Shown here: piece by piece, positions 11,301-19,266 of the stretch
How positions within the stretch are numbered: the stretch's first letter is position 1
Layout: each line of letters begins with the position of its first letter
DNA from: Mycoavidus cysteinexigens
Lineage (GTDB): Bacteria > Pseudomonadota > Gammaproteobacteria > Burkholderiales > Burkholderiaceae
Direction: 5' to 3'
Length of the DNA stretch: 64,000 nt
Assembly: GCF_003966915.1 (NCBI RefSeq)
Contig: NZ_AP018150.1
Span: forward strand, 1-64,000
Program-made: the position numbers and the translations under genes
The notes under the pieces: generated by a model
Databases searched by the model: none
Seen by the model: the letters and a program-made list of their open reading frames with translations, nothing else
Told to the model about the DNA's origin: nothing

Positions 11301-13072
11301 TGCTAAAGGATGGCAACCAGAAAGAGGATGCCAGGGTTGCAGCTGCCAGGACATTAGGCATTCAAACCTTATCTGAGCCCGCCATCTCCAACTTGATCGG
11401 CGTTTTACGGGATGGCAACGGGTTGTCTATCAGAGCTGAGATTGCTAGTGCATTAAGCAAACAAAAAGCGCTGTCTGAGGATGCTATTTCCGCTTTGCTC
11501 CGCATCTGCGCAGATGAAGACTGGCCAGTCGGGCAGGCAGTCAAATCGGCATTGCGCGCACAGAAAGCGCTGTCTGAGCCCGTTATTTCCACCTTAATCT
11601 ACGCTCTATGGGATTGGGATAATGAGTCTGCCAGGCGTATAGCCTCCTGGGTATTGCGCGGTCAGAGGACGCTGTCTGAACCTGCCTTTTCCGCCTTGAT
11701 CTGTTGTGCTTTACGGGATGACAAAGGGTTTGTCAGGAGGGCCGCTGCCTCGATATTAGAAGAGGCCTATTACGAAACGCTGCCTGAGTCTGCCATTTCC
11801 TCTTTGATCTGCGCTCTACAGGATGACCTCAGGGAGGAAGTCAGGGTTGTAGCTGCGAAGGTATTAGGTAAACAGAAAATGCTACAAATGGCAGCCATTC
11901 CTGCCTTGGTTCGCGCTTTAGAGAATGAAAACAAAGATATCAAGATTGAAGCTGCTAGGGCATTAGGTAAACAGGAAATGCTGCCTGAGGCGGCTATTCC
12001 CGCGTTCATCCGTGCTTTACAGGATGAAAACTGGTTTATCAGGGATGCGGCTGTAAACTCATTAAAGAGCCAGAAGATACTGCATGAGCCCGTCGTTTCC
12101 GCCTTGATCCGCGTTCTACAGGATGACAATGAGAAGGAGAGAGCCAAGTCTGTAGCTGCTTGGACGTTAGCTCGACAGGACACGCGGTCTGAAACCGTCA
12201 TTTCCGTCTTAATCCACGCTCTAACGGATGAAAAATGGGTTGTCAGAAAGGCGGCTGCCAGTGCATTAGGTGAGCAGAAAATGCTGGGTGAGCCAGCTAT
12301 TTCCGCCTTGATCCGAGCTCTAAATGACAATATGGAGGGGGTCATACTTGAGGCTGCCCGGGCGTTGGGCCGACAAGACGGATTGTCTGATACCGCTATT
12401 TTTGCGTTGATCCGGGCTCTGCAGTACGATAATTACGAGGTCGAAAAGGCGGCTGCCAGTGCATTAGGTGGCCAGAAAGCGCTGCGTGAGCCCGCTATTT
12501 CCGCCTTGATTCGCGCTCTTGTCGATGACAGAAAGAATAGCAGAAAGGATGGTCAGCATTATTATGAGGTTATCGAGGCACTAGGTCGATATGGCACTCT
12601 GCCGGAGGCCGTCATTTTTGCGTTGATCCACGCTCTACGGCATGATAATGAGAAAGCCATGGCTGTGGCTGCCCGAGCATTACGTACCCAGAAAATGCTG
12701 CCTGAGGCCGCCATTTTCGCCTTGATTTGTGCTCTACAGCATGACAATAGCGCGCCTGTCAGATCTGCGGCTACCGAGGTGTTAGGTCTGCATCTTAATC
12801 AGCTTTACCGTGCACTTCCAAGCTTAGCGTTGGGTCAGATCCAGACCCTCTATACCAGCGTCTTATTTCCACATAGCTATAGGCAGATTGCACCACTCTA
12901 TATTCAAGACCGCAGACTTCATTTTTATACAGAGACTGGGCCGGGACAATCCGATCCCCTCACCCCTGAACAAACCGTTACGGTGACTCAAGCCTTGCTG
13001 GCTGCCCAACCGCAGGCGGAGATGATGCTAAAAGAGAAACCGTTTCTGATAGAAGAGCGACTTCATGCCTGA
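8360..13072 (+). CDS. NACHT-HEAT NLR-like protein
   Basis: This large 1570-residue STAND-type NTPase is probably a sensor or signalling protein; its ligand and output are unknown. A TPR-like helical segment (about residues 60-125) is followed by an Asn/Gly-rich beta-prone stretch around 164-196. Next is the conserved linker KDCYINLAIVE. The NACHT domain has Walker A GRAGIGKTT at 313-321 and Walker B LFILDGLDE at 391-399. About 20 HEAT-like repeats of 33-36 residues span roughly 799-1473, and a tail of about 100 residues matches the end of the protein at 31314-36830. No membrane segment is seen. A TTG at 8495 with an AGGAGA site in front is an alternative start. It stands alone between mobile elements. 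Antiphage defence or host interaction are both possible. Confidence 0.85.
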   Translation: MTEREMEGGCLCIQRIEKINFSHFREASRNRFLKYKKFEWTGESILNISGWGQSLRATLPATIITPQNYVAVAQAHIAAGDRANAEKSYNAAIQLATAELARNPGHPREIALAHISAEYAAFLARENDSDASSIQHPSVPINNSASAAHRPNFSPYSPPVSIQAGTEGKIVVQNCQGTINAPVHGKNNTVNVHYYSPNSEARQPHAVSLGSLRNALYQHYQLSNLSIQRVSGEIASLKDCYINLAIVESQAQREKDKKELEKQAATFERLPSSEQQRLESTNLNKLIALEKLFEAQKLRDGSEGVPKRILIQGRAGIGKTTLCKKLVYEYHENGLWQDRFESVLWVPLRQLKAHSPKRLEVLLCNQYFVGYESSQAQTLAKAFYMHQDKTLFILDGLDEIVGELNEGRPLKDFLQTLLNQAHVVITSRPAGVDTKLLGQLDLVLETVGFNPDNVQAYIQKFAPKLDQAAIQYFIDRTPLIQGLVNIPIQLDALCYSWDSLPKEQEIPTMAMLYEAMVDKLWRKDGVRLEKQDKGKPLASNVIQISSKAKLEKLMEDEIHYLGYLAFKGLEKGKIEFSSEELDQFQAELEDKFPGKEFSFSFTDDLKKTSYLHTADAHRPESERHYHFLHLTFQEFFAAKFLVQQLQAYAKVESASVLSHIVQKGLGATPSRNELEAFIATHKYNPRYEIVWWMVAGLLKGVALENFFNVLNQSPRDLIGSRHQQVMIGCLNEARTQLNKTTVEMLEKGLIQWFHFELECSENSWSGLGRQRTFPEHLLLNQLKGKEGKIIRILRERSFLSGNAISGLIFALQGHHDKQVRWEALWALRKQKPLSKRIIFALVSTLRNDHDENIRASAVYGLELDQRNPLYEVVISALICALQNEDTPSVRSALVKVLSGQKTLSEAAISALICAFQNEDTPSVRSALVKVLSGQKTLSEAAISALICALQDGDTLIRSALVEVLGVQKTLSEAAISALICMLKDGNQKEDARVAAARTLGIQTLSEPAISNLIGVLRDGNGLSIRAEIASALSKQKALSEDAISALLRICADEDWPVGQAVKSALRAQKALSEPVISTLIYALWDWDNESARRIASWVLRGQRTLSEPAFSALICCALRDDKGFVRRAAASILEEAYYETLPESAISSLICALQDDLREEVRVVAAKVLGKQKMLQMAAIPALVRALENENKDIKIEAARALGKQEMLPEAAIPAFIRALQDENWFIRDAAVNSLKSQKILHEPVVSALIRVLQDDNEKERAKSVAAWTLARQDTRSETVISVLIHALTDEKWVVRKAAASALGEQKMLGEPAISALIRALNDNMEGVILEAARALGRQDGLSDTAIFALIRALQYDNYEVEKAAASALGGQKALREPAISALIRALVDDRKNSRKDGQHYYEVIEALGRYGTLPEAVIFALIHALRHDNEKAMAVAARALRTQKMLPEAAIFALICALQHDNSAPVRSAATEVLGLHLNQLYRALPSLALGQIQTLYTSVLFPHSYRQIAPLYIQDRRLHFYTETGPGQSDPLTPEQTVTVTQALLAAQPQAEMMLKEKPFLIEERLHA
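10980..11193 (+). repeat. Recent 102-bp tandem duplication within the HEAT region
   Basis: Two consecutive HEAT units, each encoding AISALIC, QNEDTPSVRSALVKVLSG and QKT, are almost identical in DNA, differing mainly at CTTTGC versus CTTTTC. A third unit is similar but slightly shorter. All other units of this gene have diverged strongly, so this pair is a recent duplication. Confidence 0.8.
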
Positions 13073-13089
13073 ATGGTAATTCTCCCCTT

Positions 13090-13396
13090 TTTAAAGTTTT
13101 TTAAAAGTAGAAGGTTAAGCTGCAAGAGCTAACTTGTATCATTTTATCTGTGATGGTAGCTAACCATCGCAAAAGCAATGATACAAGGTGAAGAGAGCTT
13201 TTGGGGTTAACTAAGACCTAGTCCTTGCACAGAAGATTAAACCCTCCACCTTCTTCTCACCAGCAGAACACTGCACGGTAGCCAAGGGTTCGACCCTGTA
13301 TGTACAAGTTAAGTGAGTGAGTTGGTATTCAACTATTAAAATTGAAAGGGCAAAGATGTTTTACCTAAGTATCGATGTTGCTAAAGCCAAGCTAGA
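13090..13396 (+). mobile_element. Left end of an IS110-family element
   Basis: A start codon at 13356 opens MFYLSIDVAKAKLE, the hallmark N-terminus of IS110-family DEDD transposases with the first catalytic aspartate in SIDVAKAK. About 250 bases of non-coding DNA precede it, as in IS110 elements, whose left-end non-coding region encodes the bridge RNA. The reading frame ends at about 13396, where a group II intron is inserted on the opposite strand. No continuation of the transposase was found beyond the intron, so only the left end survives. The outer boundary is approximate. Confidence 0.6.
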
Positions 13397-13432
13397 GTCG
13401 GGTAGCAGCAGCGCATTACTACGTCACCGCCC

Positions 13433-13477
13433 CCTCAGATCCGTACGTACCAGTTTCCCGGTATACGGCTCAAGCAC
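13433..13477 (-). ncRNA. Group II intron domain V
   Basis: The minus strand reads GAGCCGTATACC, a GGGAAACT loop region, then GGTACGTACGGATCTG, forming the compact two-part hairpin typical of catalytic domain V. It sits just downstream of the intron ORF and before the domain VI-like stem. The exact limits are estimated by eye. Confidence 0.75.
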
Positions 13478-15191
13478 AACATAAGCCCCATGCTGGGGCC
13501 GGTTTCACTACTTTCAAACCAAGGCTGTGAGCTCGTGCATGACAGCTAGGGTGGAGCAGTGCCCGATTACTAAGGGCATCGGAGCCGCCATCCATACGGT
13601 ATACGATATGGTGGTCATGCCAACCGGTGTCCATATCCATCTCACATTCACATAATGCGCATAGACCCCTTTGGCTAGCGTACAGCTTTGCCCATTGGGC
13701 ACGATAGCTCATGTTTTTCAACATGCGCTCTTGCCGGAGGGTTTCGCCGTATAGCTCCCACTCGGGATTATAGGGGTGATAGTTTTGCTTAACTTTTCTG
13801 TGTCGCTTTATGGGAGTGCCGGACAAGTTGTACAGCTCCATTAGTCCCTTACTGTCATCCTTTCGTTCTATTTCTGCAGCAAACACCCAATGACGATTGC
13901 CGACTTTGTGCCAATACTTCAGGCGTACCCATCTGCGCCCCTTTTTTGGATGCCTGCGGCATGCCCAGCGCCAGAGTCGTTCGAACAGCAGCGACTCTAT
14001 GCGGGAGAACATTTTCTTGGCGCATACTGGGCTATGGTATTGAGCCCAGCCCCGTAGTATCGGGTTCAGCAGTCGGATTAGGTCTTCTTGCCTAACCCCT
14101 AAATTGTCATTGATGACTATCCTCAGCTTTTCATAGAATGCTTGTGCATTTTTTTTACTCGGCTTGATCAGCAGCTTTTCCGAATACTTACGGAAGTGCC
14201 ACCCAAGGAAGTCGAAACCTTCGTTGATATGCACGATGCGTGTTTTAGCCGTAGACAGTTGCAGTCCTCTCTCAGCAAGGAAAGCTTCAATCCAAGGCTT
14301 AATCTCCGTTTCTAGCAGTTCTTTCGAGATGCCAGTCACAACAAAATCATCACAATAGCGCACTACCCCAACTTTCAGTTTCTTAGTTTGGCGTACACCC
14401 CACTTCGCTTTCAGATGTGCGATGAGTTGTGTTTCCAAACCATTCAACGTCCAATTCGCCGCTGCTGGTGAAATAATTCCTCCCTGCGGGACGCCTGCGG
14501 TTGTGTTTTGCAATTGCCCTCGGTCAATGACCCCAGATTTCAGCCACTTCCGTAGCATCGACTTGTCCACGTGGACGTTATCGAGCATCCAGTCTTTTGA
14601 AATTTGGTCAAAAAAGTTTTCGATGTCCGCATCTAGCACCCATTGGGCTGAGCTCTTTCTGCTCAGTTGGGTGAATAGTTGCCCCATCGCATCCGCCGTA
14701 CAGCGATTTTTCCTAAACCCATATGAGTTTGGATCACTCACTGATTCCAACACCGGATCAAGAGCTAATAAATACAGAGCCTGCATTGCTCTATCACGCA
14801 TGGTCAGGATGCCCAACGGGCGTTCTTTCCCATTCGATTTTGGAATATAGACCCTGCGTAGCGGCAAGGGTCTATACTGCTGCTTTTTTAATTCGGCAAT
14901 TGCTTTGAACTTCTTCTGTGGCGTATCCCACAGCTTGTTGTCCACACCCGCGGTTCGTTTGCCTTGGTTTTCCGTAACTCGTTTGACTGCCAATGCTTTC
15001 GCACTAAACGAGCGGGTAAGCATCCGTTGCAAGGCTTTCACTTTGCGCCAGTTGCCCTCCTGTGTTGCCTTCGCTAAGCGGTGCTGCACGACTCTCACAT
15101 TTCTTTGGACTCGCTTCCAATCAATCGAAACCCAGTCTGTAGGAATATGCGAGGATGCAGAACGGGCTTGTTTGCTGCCAGTTACTCTCAT
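13470..15191 (-). CDS. ltrA: Group II intron reverse transcriptase/maturase with HNH
   Basis: This 573-residue intron-encoded protein promotes intron splicing and retrotransposition. An N-terminal RT0 region is followed by RT blocks (VYIPKSNGKERPLGI, SYGFRKNRC, VLDADIENFFDQI, GVPQGGIISPAAAN). The active site reads VRYCDDFVV, with YCDD instead of the common YADD but both aspartates kept. A maturase X domain follows (about 350-450). The C-terminal HNH endonuclease shows CALCECEMD, HDHHIV and HPSCHARAH. The frame is full-length and open, so the element looks competent. The tail overlaps domain V slightly. It is the only intact intron protein in the window and is unrelated in sequence to the remnant near 5.6 kb. 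Confidence 0.93.
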   Translation of the reverse strand: MRVTGSKQARSASSHIPTDWVSIDWKRVQRNVRVVQHRLAKATQEGNWRKVKALQRMLTRSFSAKALAVKRVTENQGKRTAGVDNKLWDTPQKKFKAIAELKKQQYRPLPLRRVYIPKSNGKERPLGILTMRDRAMQALYLLALDPVLESVSDPNSYGFRKNRCTADAMGQLFTQLSRKSSAQWVLDADIENFFDQISKDWMLDNVHVDKSMLRKWLKSGVIDRGQLQNTTAGVPQGGIISPAAANWTLNGLETQLIAHLKAKWGVRQTKKLKVGVVRYCDDFVVTGISKELLETEIKPWIEAFLAERGLQLSTAKTRIVHINEGFDFLGWHFRKYSEKLLIKPSKKNAQAFYEKLRIVINDNLGVRQEDLIRLLNPILRGWAQYHSPVCAKKMFSRIESLLFERLWRWACRRHPKKGRRWVRLKYWHKVGNRHWVFAAEIERKDDSKGLMELYNLSGTPIKRHRKVKQNYHPYNPEWELYGETLRQERMLKNMSYRAQWAKLYASQRGLCALCECEMDMDTGWHDHHIVYRMDGGSDALSNRALLHPSCHARAHSLGLKVVKPAPAWGLCCA

Positions 15192-15504
15192 GCTTTCCTC
15201 GGATAATCTTTGTCGCCAGATGGCTTTTGGTCCCCATGGGAGATTACGCCTCGTTAGAACATTAAATACTGATTACTTGAGTCGCCTCAGTTGCTTACGA
15301 CTGTCATACCCTGCGGAAGTGGGCACCCTTTCAGGTCAGGACAAAGTTAGAATCCTTATCCGAGGCATTACACCCAGGCTTTCGCTTCTTCCACAATCCC
15401 ATACCCGCTCCATCAACAGCTTCCCTTGCAGGTTGCCTGCCGCCTTCTAATGACTAGAGGGTAAGGCGATGAGTCGGGCTTACCGCGTTCCGAATAAATG
15501 ACAC

Positions 15505-15668
15505 GAGTAGTTTAGGTCCTACCTTTTTGCCGACGATCATATGTGTCCGTGTACTCCTAGAGCAAACAGAAATAACCGATCGTGTGCCTATTTGGCCAAG
15601 CCTGTCAGCGCCTTTGGCTTGTTCAACATATCGACATTTATCAGTAGTTTGAGCTAGTATCGTTTTGG
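15505..15668. other. Unassigned spacer between intron and IS3 element
   Basis: This short stretch would be the 5' exon side of the group II intron, but it does not continue the IS110 transposase. A minus-strand frame reads TRSVISVCSRSTRTHMIVG, faintly reminiscent of IS1-family transposases; I do not consider that established. Confidence 0.3.
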
Positions 15669-15680
15669 TGTACGCCATGA

Positions 15681-16013
15681 ATGAAGAAGAAAAGCGTCGA
15701 AAGGACCAAAATAGAAAAATTACCAAGACAGAAATTTACGCAAGAATTTAGAAGACAAGCAGTCAAACCGATCTTAGAAGGTAAAGAGAGGGTGACAGAT
15801 GTGGCAAAGCGTTTATCGTTATCGATCAAGACAATAGGGAATTGGTTATCGCAGGCCCGTAATGGGAAACTCGATCAGATGGGGGCCAATCGTCGAGAAA
15901 TAAGCGAGCAAGAGGCGGAACTATCAAGGCTACGCAAAGAGAATGCTGAGCTGCGCATGGAGCGTACGATACTAAAAAAGGCGGCCGCGTACTTTGCAAA
16001 GGAATCCATGTGA
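15681..16013 (+). CDS. IS3-family transposase OrfA
   Basis: OrfA is the DNA-binding half of an IS3-type transposase. The 110-residue product has a helix-turn-helix (FTQEFRRQAVKPILEG to LSLSIKTIGNWLSQA) and a C-terminal coiled coil (EAELSRLRKENAELRMERTI) that mediates oligomerisation. It contains the slippery AAAAAAG sequence near its end and overlaps orfB by four bases. The first ATG at 15681 lies just inside the left inverted repeat. It is intact and acts on the ends of the same element. Confidence 0.9.
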   Translation: MKKKSVERTKIEKLPRQKFTQEFRRQAVKPILEGKERVTDVAKRLSLSIKTIGNWLSQARNGKLDQMGANRREISEQEAELSRLRKENAELRMERTILKKAAAYFAKESM

Positions 16014-16885
16014 AGTACGCATTTATCAAGAAACAACGACACGAGTATACGCTGCCAATGCTATGCCGAGCGCTGGATGTATCCAAGAGCGGTTATCTGA
16101 TGTGGCTAGGCCGTAAGCCCTCAGCACGATCCAAGGAAAATGCGTGTTTGGAGATAGAGATTAAAGTTGCGCACGAGCGTACACGCGGTGTCTATGGCTC
16201 GCTACGACTGCACCATGAACTCAAGGAATGTGGTTGGATGGTGGGACTTGGACGACTCAAGCGCTTACGCCGTGAGCTTGGCATTAGAGCCAAACAAAAA
16301 CGCAAATTCATAACGACGACGCACTCGAAGCATCGCCTGCCAATCGCTGAAAATCTGCTAAATCAAAAATTCGAAGCAAATGGCCCCAATCAAGTATGGT
16401 TAACGGACATAACCTATGTCGCGACGGCAGAGGGTTGGCTTTACCTGGCGGCGATCAAAGACCTATTTACTTGCGAAATCGTTGGCTATGCGATGAGTGA
16501 TCGCATGACCGTCCCCCTAGTCAGCCAAGCGCTGTTTCGGGCTACTACGGCAAAACGGCCAGCCGCAGGACTGATTCATCATTCCGATCGCGGGAGCCAA
16601 TATTGCGCATATGAGTACCAGGCTTTATTACGACAATTCAAAATGCAACCTTCTATGAGTCGCACAGGCAGTTGCTATGATAATGCCCCAATGGAAAGCT
16701 TCTGGGGATCACTTAAAAATGAACTCGTCCATCACCGACGATACTTAACTCGTGAGCATGCTCGCAACGAAATTAGCGAATATATCGAGCTCTTTTATAA
16801 CCGGCAGCGTAGGCATTCAAGGCTTGGGTATTTGCCTCCCGCTATCTTTGCACAACAATTTTATCAACAACTCTATATCGCATGA
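16010..16885 (+). CDS. IS3-family transposase OrfB (DDE integrase domain)
   Basis: OrfB is the catalytic part of the IS3 transposase with an rve/DDE fold. It has an N-terminal HTH_21-like segment (ARTRGVYGSLR-type, here ERTRGVYGSLRLHHEL). The DDE residues are in VWLTDITYVAT, IHHSDRGSQYCA and DNAPMESFWGSLKNE, and the tail is YNRQRRHSRLGYLPP. The start codon is GTG at 16010, overlapping the orfA stop. In vivo it is probably made mainly as an OrfAB fusion by -1 frameshifting. The 291-residue frame is intact. Confidence 0.92.
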   Translation: MKYAFIKKQRHEYTLPMLCRALDVSKSGYLMWLGRKPSARSKENACLEIEIKVAHERTRGVYGSLRLHHELKECGWMVGLGRLKRLRRELGIRAKQKRKFITTTHSKHRLPIAENLLNQKFEANGPNQVWLTDITYVATAEGWLYLAAIKDLFTCEIVGYAMSDRMTVPLVSQALFRATTAKRPAAGLIHHSDRGSQYCAYEYQALLRQFKMQPSMSRTGSCYDNAPMESFWGSLKNELVHHRRYLTREHARNEISEYIELFYNRQRRHSRLGYLPPAIFAQQFYQQLYIA

Positions 16886-16962
16886 CTTTATTTATGGCGT
16901 CCACTATTGACGACCTACCTCAATCGCAACTAGTGGCAAGGTAAAGCGATTTTTTTTAATTT

Positions 16963-17553
16963 TCATAAGTCAGAACTATTTTTTTGTTGCGCCCGCAACT
17001 CAGCCAACATATTACAAAATAACGCACCTTGTTCGATTGCATCATCCAGCGCAACATGAGTATGTGGATGCTGATCAAACCAATGTGCGGGAAAACGCGG
17101 TTTAATGCATTTCCGATAGGGCAAGCCCGTCATGGCAAAGGCCAGCGTCTTAATATCAAGCGCTGACCAAGAAAACGGGCATCGGCCGACAAAATGCATC
17201 ATGTACCAAAACATGAAGGTGAAATCAAAACCCGCCGGAAAAGCGACGAATACCGGTTTACCTGGCAGTGCTTCAACCCACGCAACATAGTCCGTCAACG
17301 CCTGCTGAGGGGCTTGTAAGCTCTGCCTGCTAGCAGCCCATGCCTGCGGCTGTGTTTTCCACCAAGCGGCCTGCACGGGGTGCGCAGTGGCCTCTGGCAA
17401 CGTTTCGAGGTTTGCGCTAAAAGTCGCTACTAGACGCTTATCTGAAGTGTAAGCAGCTGAAGCAAAACTGAGCATTGAATGCGGTCCAGGAATTGGACCA
17501 TCTGCTTCGACATCTGTACTTACGTAAATTTCTTCCTTTACTGAAGTATTCAT
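16963..17553 (-). CDS. DEDDh-type 3'-5' exonuclease-like protein
   Basis: This is a predicted ribonuclease H-fold exonuclease of the DnaQ/RNase T superfamily. The acidic motifs are visible: STDVEADGP at the N-terminus (first D and E), AGFDFTFM in the middle (second D) and [11 protein letters not shown] at the end (H and final D). The product is about 197 residues from the ATG at 17553, which gives MNTSVKEE; a further in-frame ATG lies at 17583. The start overlaps the end of the upstream SET gene, so the two are probably co-transcribed. The substrate (RNA or DNA) cannot be told from sequence. Confidence 0.8.
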   Translation of the reverse strand: MNTSVKEEIYVSTDVEADGPIPGPHSMLSFASAAYTSDKRLVATFSANLETLPEATAHPVQAAWWKTQPQAWAASRQSLQAPQQALTDYVAWVEALPGKPVFVAFPAGFDFTFMFWYMMHFVGRCPFSWSALDIKTLAFAMTGLPYRKCIKPRFPAHWFDQHPHTHVALDDAIEQGALFCNMLAELRAQQKNSSDL

Positions 17554-17999
17554 CTTTTTGGCGCGAGCATTGTTTTGCGGCATTTACGCGTGCCACAGTG
17601 ACATGCATAGGCAAGTTTCAATGCTTTAGTATGGCGTGCATCGCAAACTAGCCCATAATCATAAAATAATTCTTTGCCTGCTTCGATCACGCGTGACGCA
17701 TAAATATACACACGCCCATCAACTTCTTCAGCATGGCAATTTGGCGCACATGAATGATTCACCCAACGCGCGCTATTGCCGCCAAAATTAGCATCAATTA
17801 CATCACCGTCTTCCAAGGCGAAATAAAAGGTGTGATTGGGTTCATCGGGATTCCAAGGGTGACGTTTTTCAGCTTCATCCCATGAAATATGCTCGCCTTT
17901 ATATTCAAAAATACGCTCGCCTGCAACCAGCCGGCGCACCGCAAATACCCCTCTTCCATGTATGCCTGAGCGACGTACTGTAATTTTGCGCGCACTCAT
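17550..17999 (-). CDS. SET domain-containing protein
   Basis: This 149-residue protein is a single SET domain, a lysine methyltransferase fold using S-adenosylmethionine. It shows [11 protein letters not shown] at the start, [15 protein letters not shown] (the NHSCxPN core motif), ELFYDYG (catalytic tyrosine region) and a post-SET-like cluster [13 protein letters not shown] that may bind zinc. Small stand-alone SET proteins are common in Burkholderia and other bacteria, so this need not be a eukaryote-directed effector, although that is possible in a host-associated organism. It overlaps the exonuclease gene downstream. Confidence 0.9.
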   Translation of the reverse strand: MSARKITVRRSGIHGRGVFAVRRLVAGERIFEYKGEHISWDEAEKRHPWNPDEPNHTFYFALEDGDVIDANFGGNSARWVNHSCAPNCHAEEVDGRVYIYASRVIEAGKELFYDYGLVCDARHTKALKLAYACHCGTRKCRKTMLAPKR

Positions 18000-18094
18000 C
18001 CAAGCATCCTTTTTTCTAGTGCTGAGTTGTTTACTTTGTTCATCCGATAAATCTTTTCAGCAAATGTAAAGTAATCCATCTGGCGTAGAGGATC

Positions 18095-19210
18095 TCAATG
18101 ACTCCAAAGCAGGCATTGTTGGCGCACGGTTTCATGCAAAGAACCTTCTTTACGATATATATCGCGCAACCAAACTGCATCATTTGTTTGTGCTTGCACA
18201 AGTTTACGCAGCACGACAAGTGCGTCTGTGCAATCTAATTCCTGCGCGTGCGGAGCCAGCGCATCTAGCGTAATTAGAATGTCTTGCGCTATCGTACGCC
18301 GTTCTCCGTTTTGTGGGTTGACATTCATTCCTGCTAAGCCAAACCGGCAAGCCTCAAACCGGTTAAAGTTATAGACTAAATAATCATCTTCGTGCAGCGT
18401 TAATGGTTTATCAAGTAACAAATAACGCGCTAGCGCTTGAATATAGCAAGCGATGGCTGCGGCTTTTTCGATTGATAATGGGGTATCCATCACTCTAACT
18501 TCAACTGTGCCAAAGTTAGGTTTTGGTCTTATATCCCAATAAAAATCTTTCATGCTCGTAATCACGCCGGTACTAATCATCTTCGAAAAATATTCTTCAA
18601 AGCCAGACCAAGCCAGTGTAAAAGGCGCGCGGCCACTCATTGGAAAAGCAAATACAGAGTTGAGCCGTGCTGAATGAAAACCCGTATCCATACCTTGCAC
18701 AAACGGCGATGATGCTGACAAGGCAATCAGATGAGGGATATAGCGTGATAATGAATGCAATAAAAAAAGCGAGCTGTCAGCATCTGGGCAGCCAATATGC
18801 ACATGTTGCCCAAATACAGTAAATTGTTTCGCAAGATAACCGTACAGTTCCGATATATAGTGAAACCGTGGTTCATCGGAAATTTGCCGATCGCTCCATT
18901 GTTGAAAGGCATGGGTGCCACCACCACAAAGACCAATATTAAGCTTCTCAGCTGCCGTCACTAATACATCGCGTAACACACCTAAATCTGTCAATGCTTG
19001 ATGGTAGTTAGTACAAATACCTGTCGCCAGTTCGATCATGCTTTCCGTGATCTCAAGCTTAATGTCGCCTGGCACTTTTTGGTCTTTCACCAACCGCATT
19101 AGATCTGAGGCGGCTTTAGTTAAGTCATAATCGTGCGTATTAACGATCTGAATCTCAAGCTCTATGCCAAAAGTAAACGGTTTGGACGGATTAAAAGTTT
19201 CCAGATTCAT
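18095..19210 (-). CDS. YbdK-type carboxylate-amine ligase (GCS2 family)
   Basis: This 371-residue protein belongs to the glutamate-cysteine ligase 2 (YbdK) family, ATP-dependent enzymes joining a carboxylate to an amine; E. coli YbdK has weak glutamate-cysteine ligase activity. Family landmarks are [12 protein letters not shown] at the N-terminus, [22 protein letters not shown] and [13 protein letters not shown]. The start ATG at 19210 gives [12 protein letters not shown]. It lies 56 bases after the antiporter gene on the same strand. In glutathione-related stress the pair might cooperate, but that is inferred only from adjacency. Confidence 0.88.
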   Translation of the reverse strand: MNLETFNPSKPFTFGIELEIQIVNTHDYDLTKAASDLMRLVKDQKVPGDIKLEITESMIELATGICTNYHQALTDLGVLRDVLVTAAEKLNIGLCGGGTHAFQQWSDRQISDEPRFHYISELYGYLAKQFTVFGQHVHIGCPDADSSLFLLHSLSRYIPHLIALSASSPFVQGMDTGFHSARLNSVFAFPMSGRAPFTLAWSGFEEYFSKMISTGVITSMKDFYWDIRPKPNFGTVEVRVMDTPLSIEKAAAIACYIQALARYLLLDKPLTLHEDDYLVYNFNRFEACRFGLAGMNVNPQNGERRTIAQDILITLDALAPHAQELDCTDALVVLRKLVQAQTNDAVWLRDIYRKEGSLHETVRQQCLLWSH

Positions 19211-19266
19211 CGTAAAACTAACTCCTGTTTAGAACTACCCTCCAAAAAAGCCATTTCGGATAATTT

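Larger units (their letters stand above)
13397..15504 (-). mobile_element. Group II intron with intron-encoded protein
   Basis: On the minus strand the 5' end is placed at GTGTC (15504), followed by sequence such as GGAACGCGGTAAGCCC, CGCCTTACCCTCTAG and CCTGCAAGGG that resembles the 5' ribozyme domains of chloroplast-like introns. The ORF lies at 15191-13470. A domain V-like hairpin starting GAGCCGTATACC with loop GGGAAACTGG lies at about 13440-13476, and a domain VI-like region ends near ACCCGAC at 13397. Both boundaries are inferred from these motifs. The intron lies antisense to the truncated IS110 transposase. All parts needed for mobility appear present. Confidence 0.82.
15669..16903 (+). 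mobile_element. IS3-family insertion sequence
   Basis: The element is bounded by imperfect inverted repeats: TGTACGCCATGAATGAAG at the left and the complement of TGGACGCCATAAATAAAG at the right. It contains overlapping orfA and orfB, giving about 1235 bp, the usual IS3 size. A slippery A AAA AAG heptamer (CTA AAA AAG near 15973-15980) inside orfA can direct the -1 frameshift that makes the OrfAB fusion. No convincing target-site duplication was seen, possibly because of later rearrangement. Confidence 0.85.

Noticed and set aside
11770-12345. Long minus-strand frame inside the first NACHT-HEAT gene
   Set aside because: It is a shadow of the degenerate HEAT repeats, with a repetitive translation and no start signals.
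15454-15726. Minus-strand frame with faint resemblance to IS1-family transposase
   Set aside because: The similarity is limited to a short stretch, half of the frame lies in the intron 5' domain and the other part overlaps the IS3 end.
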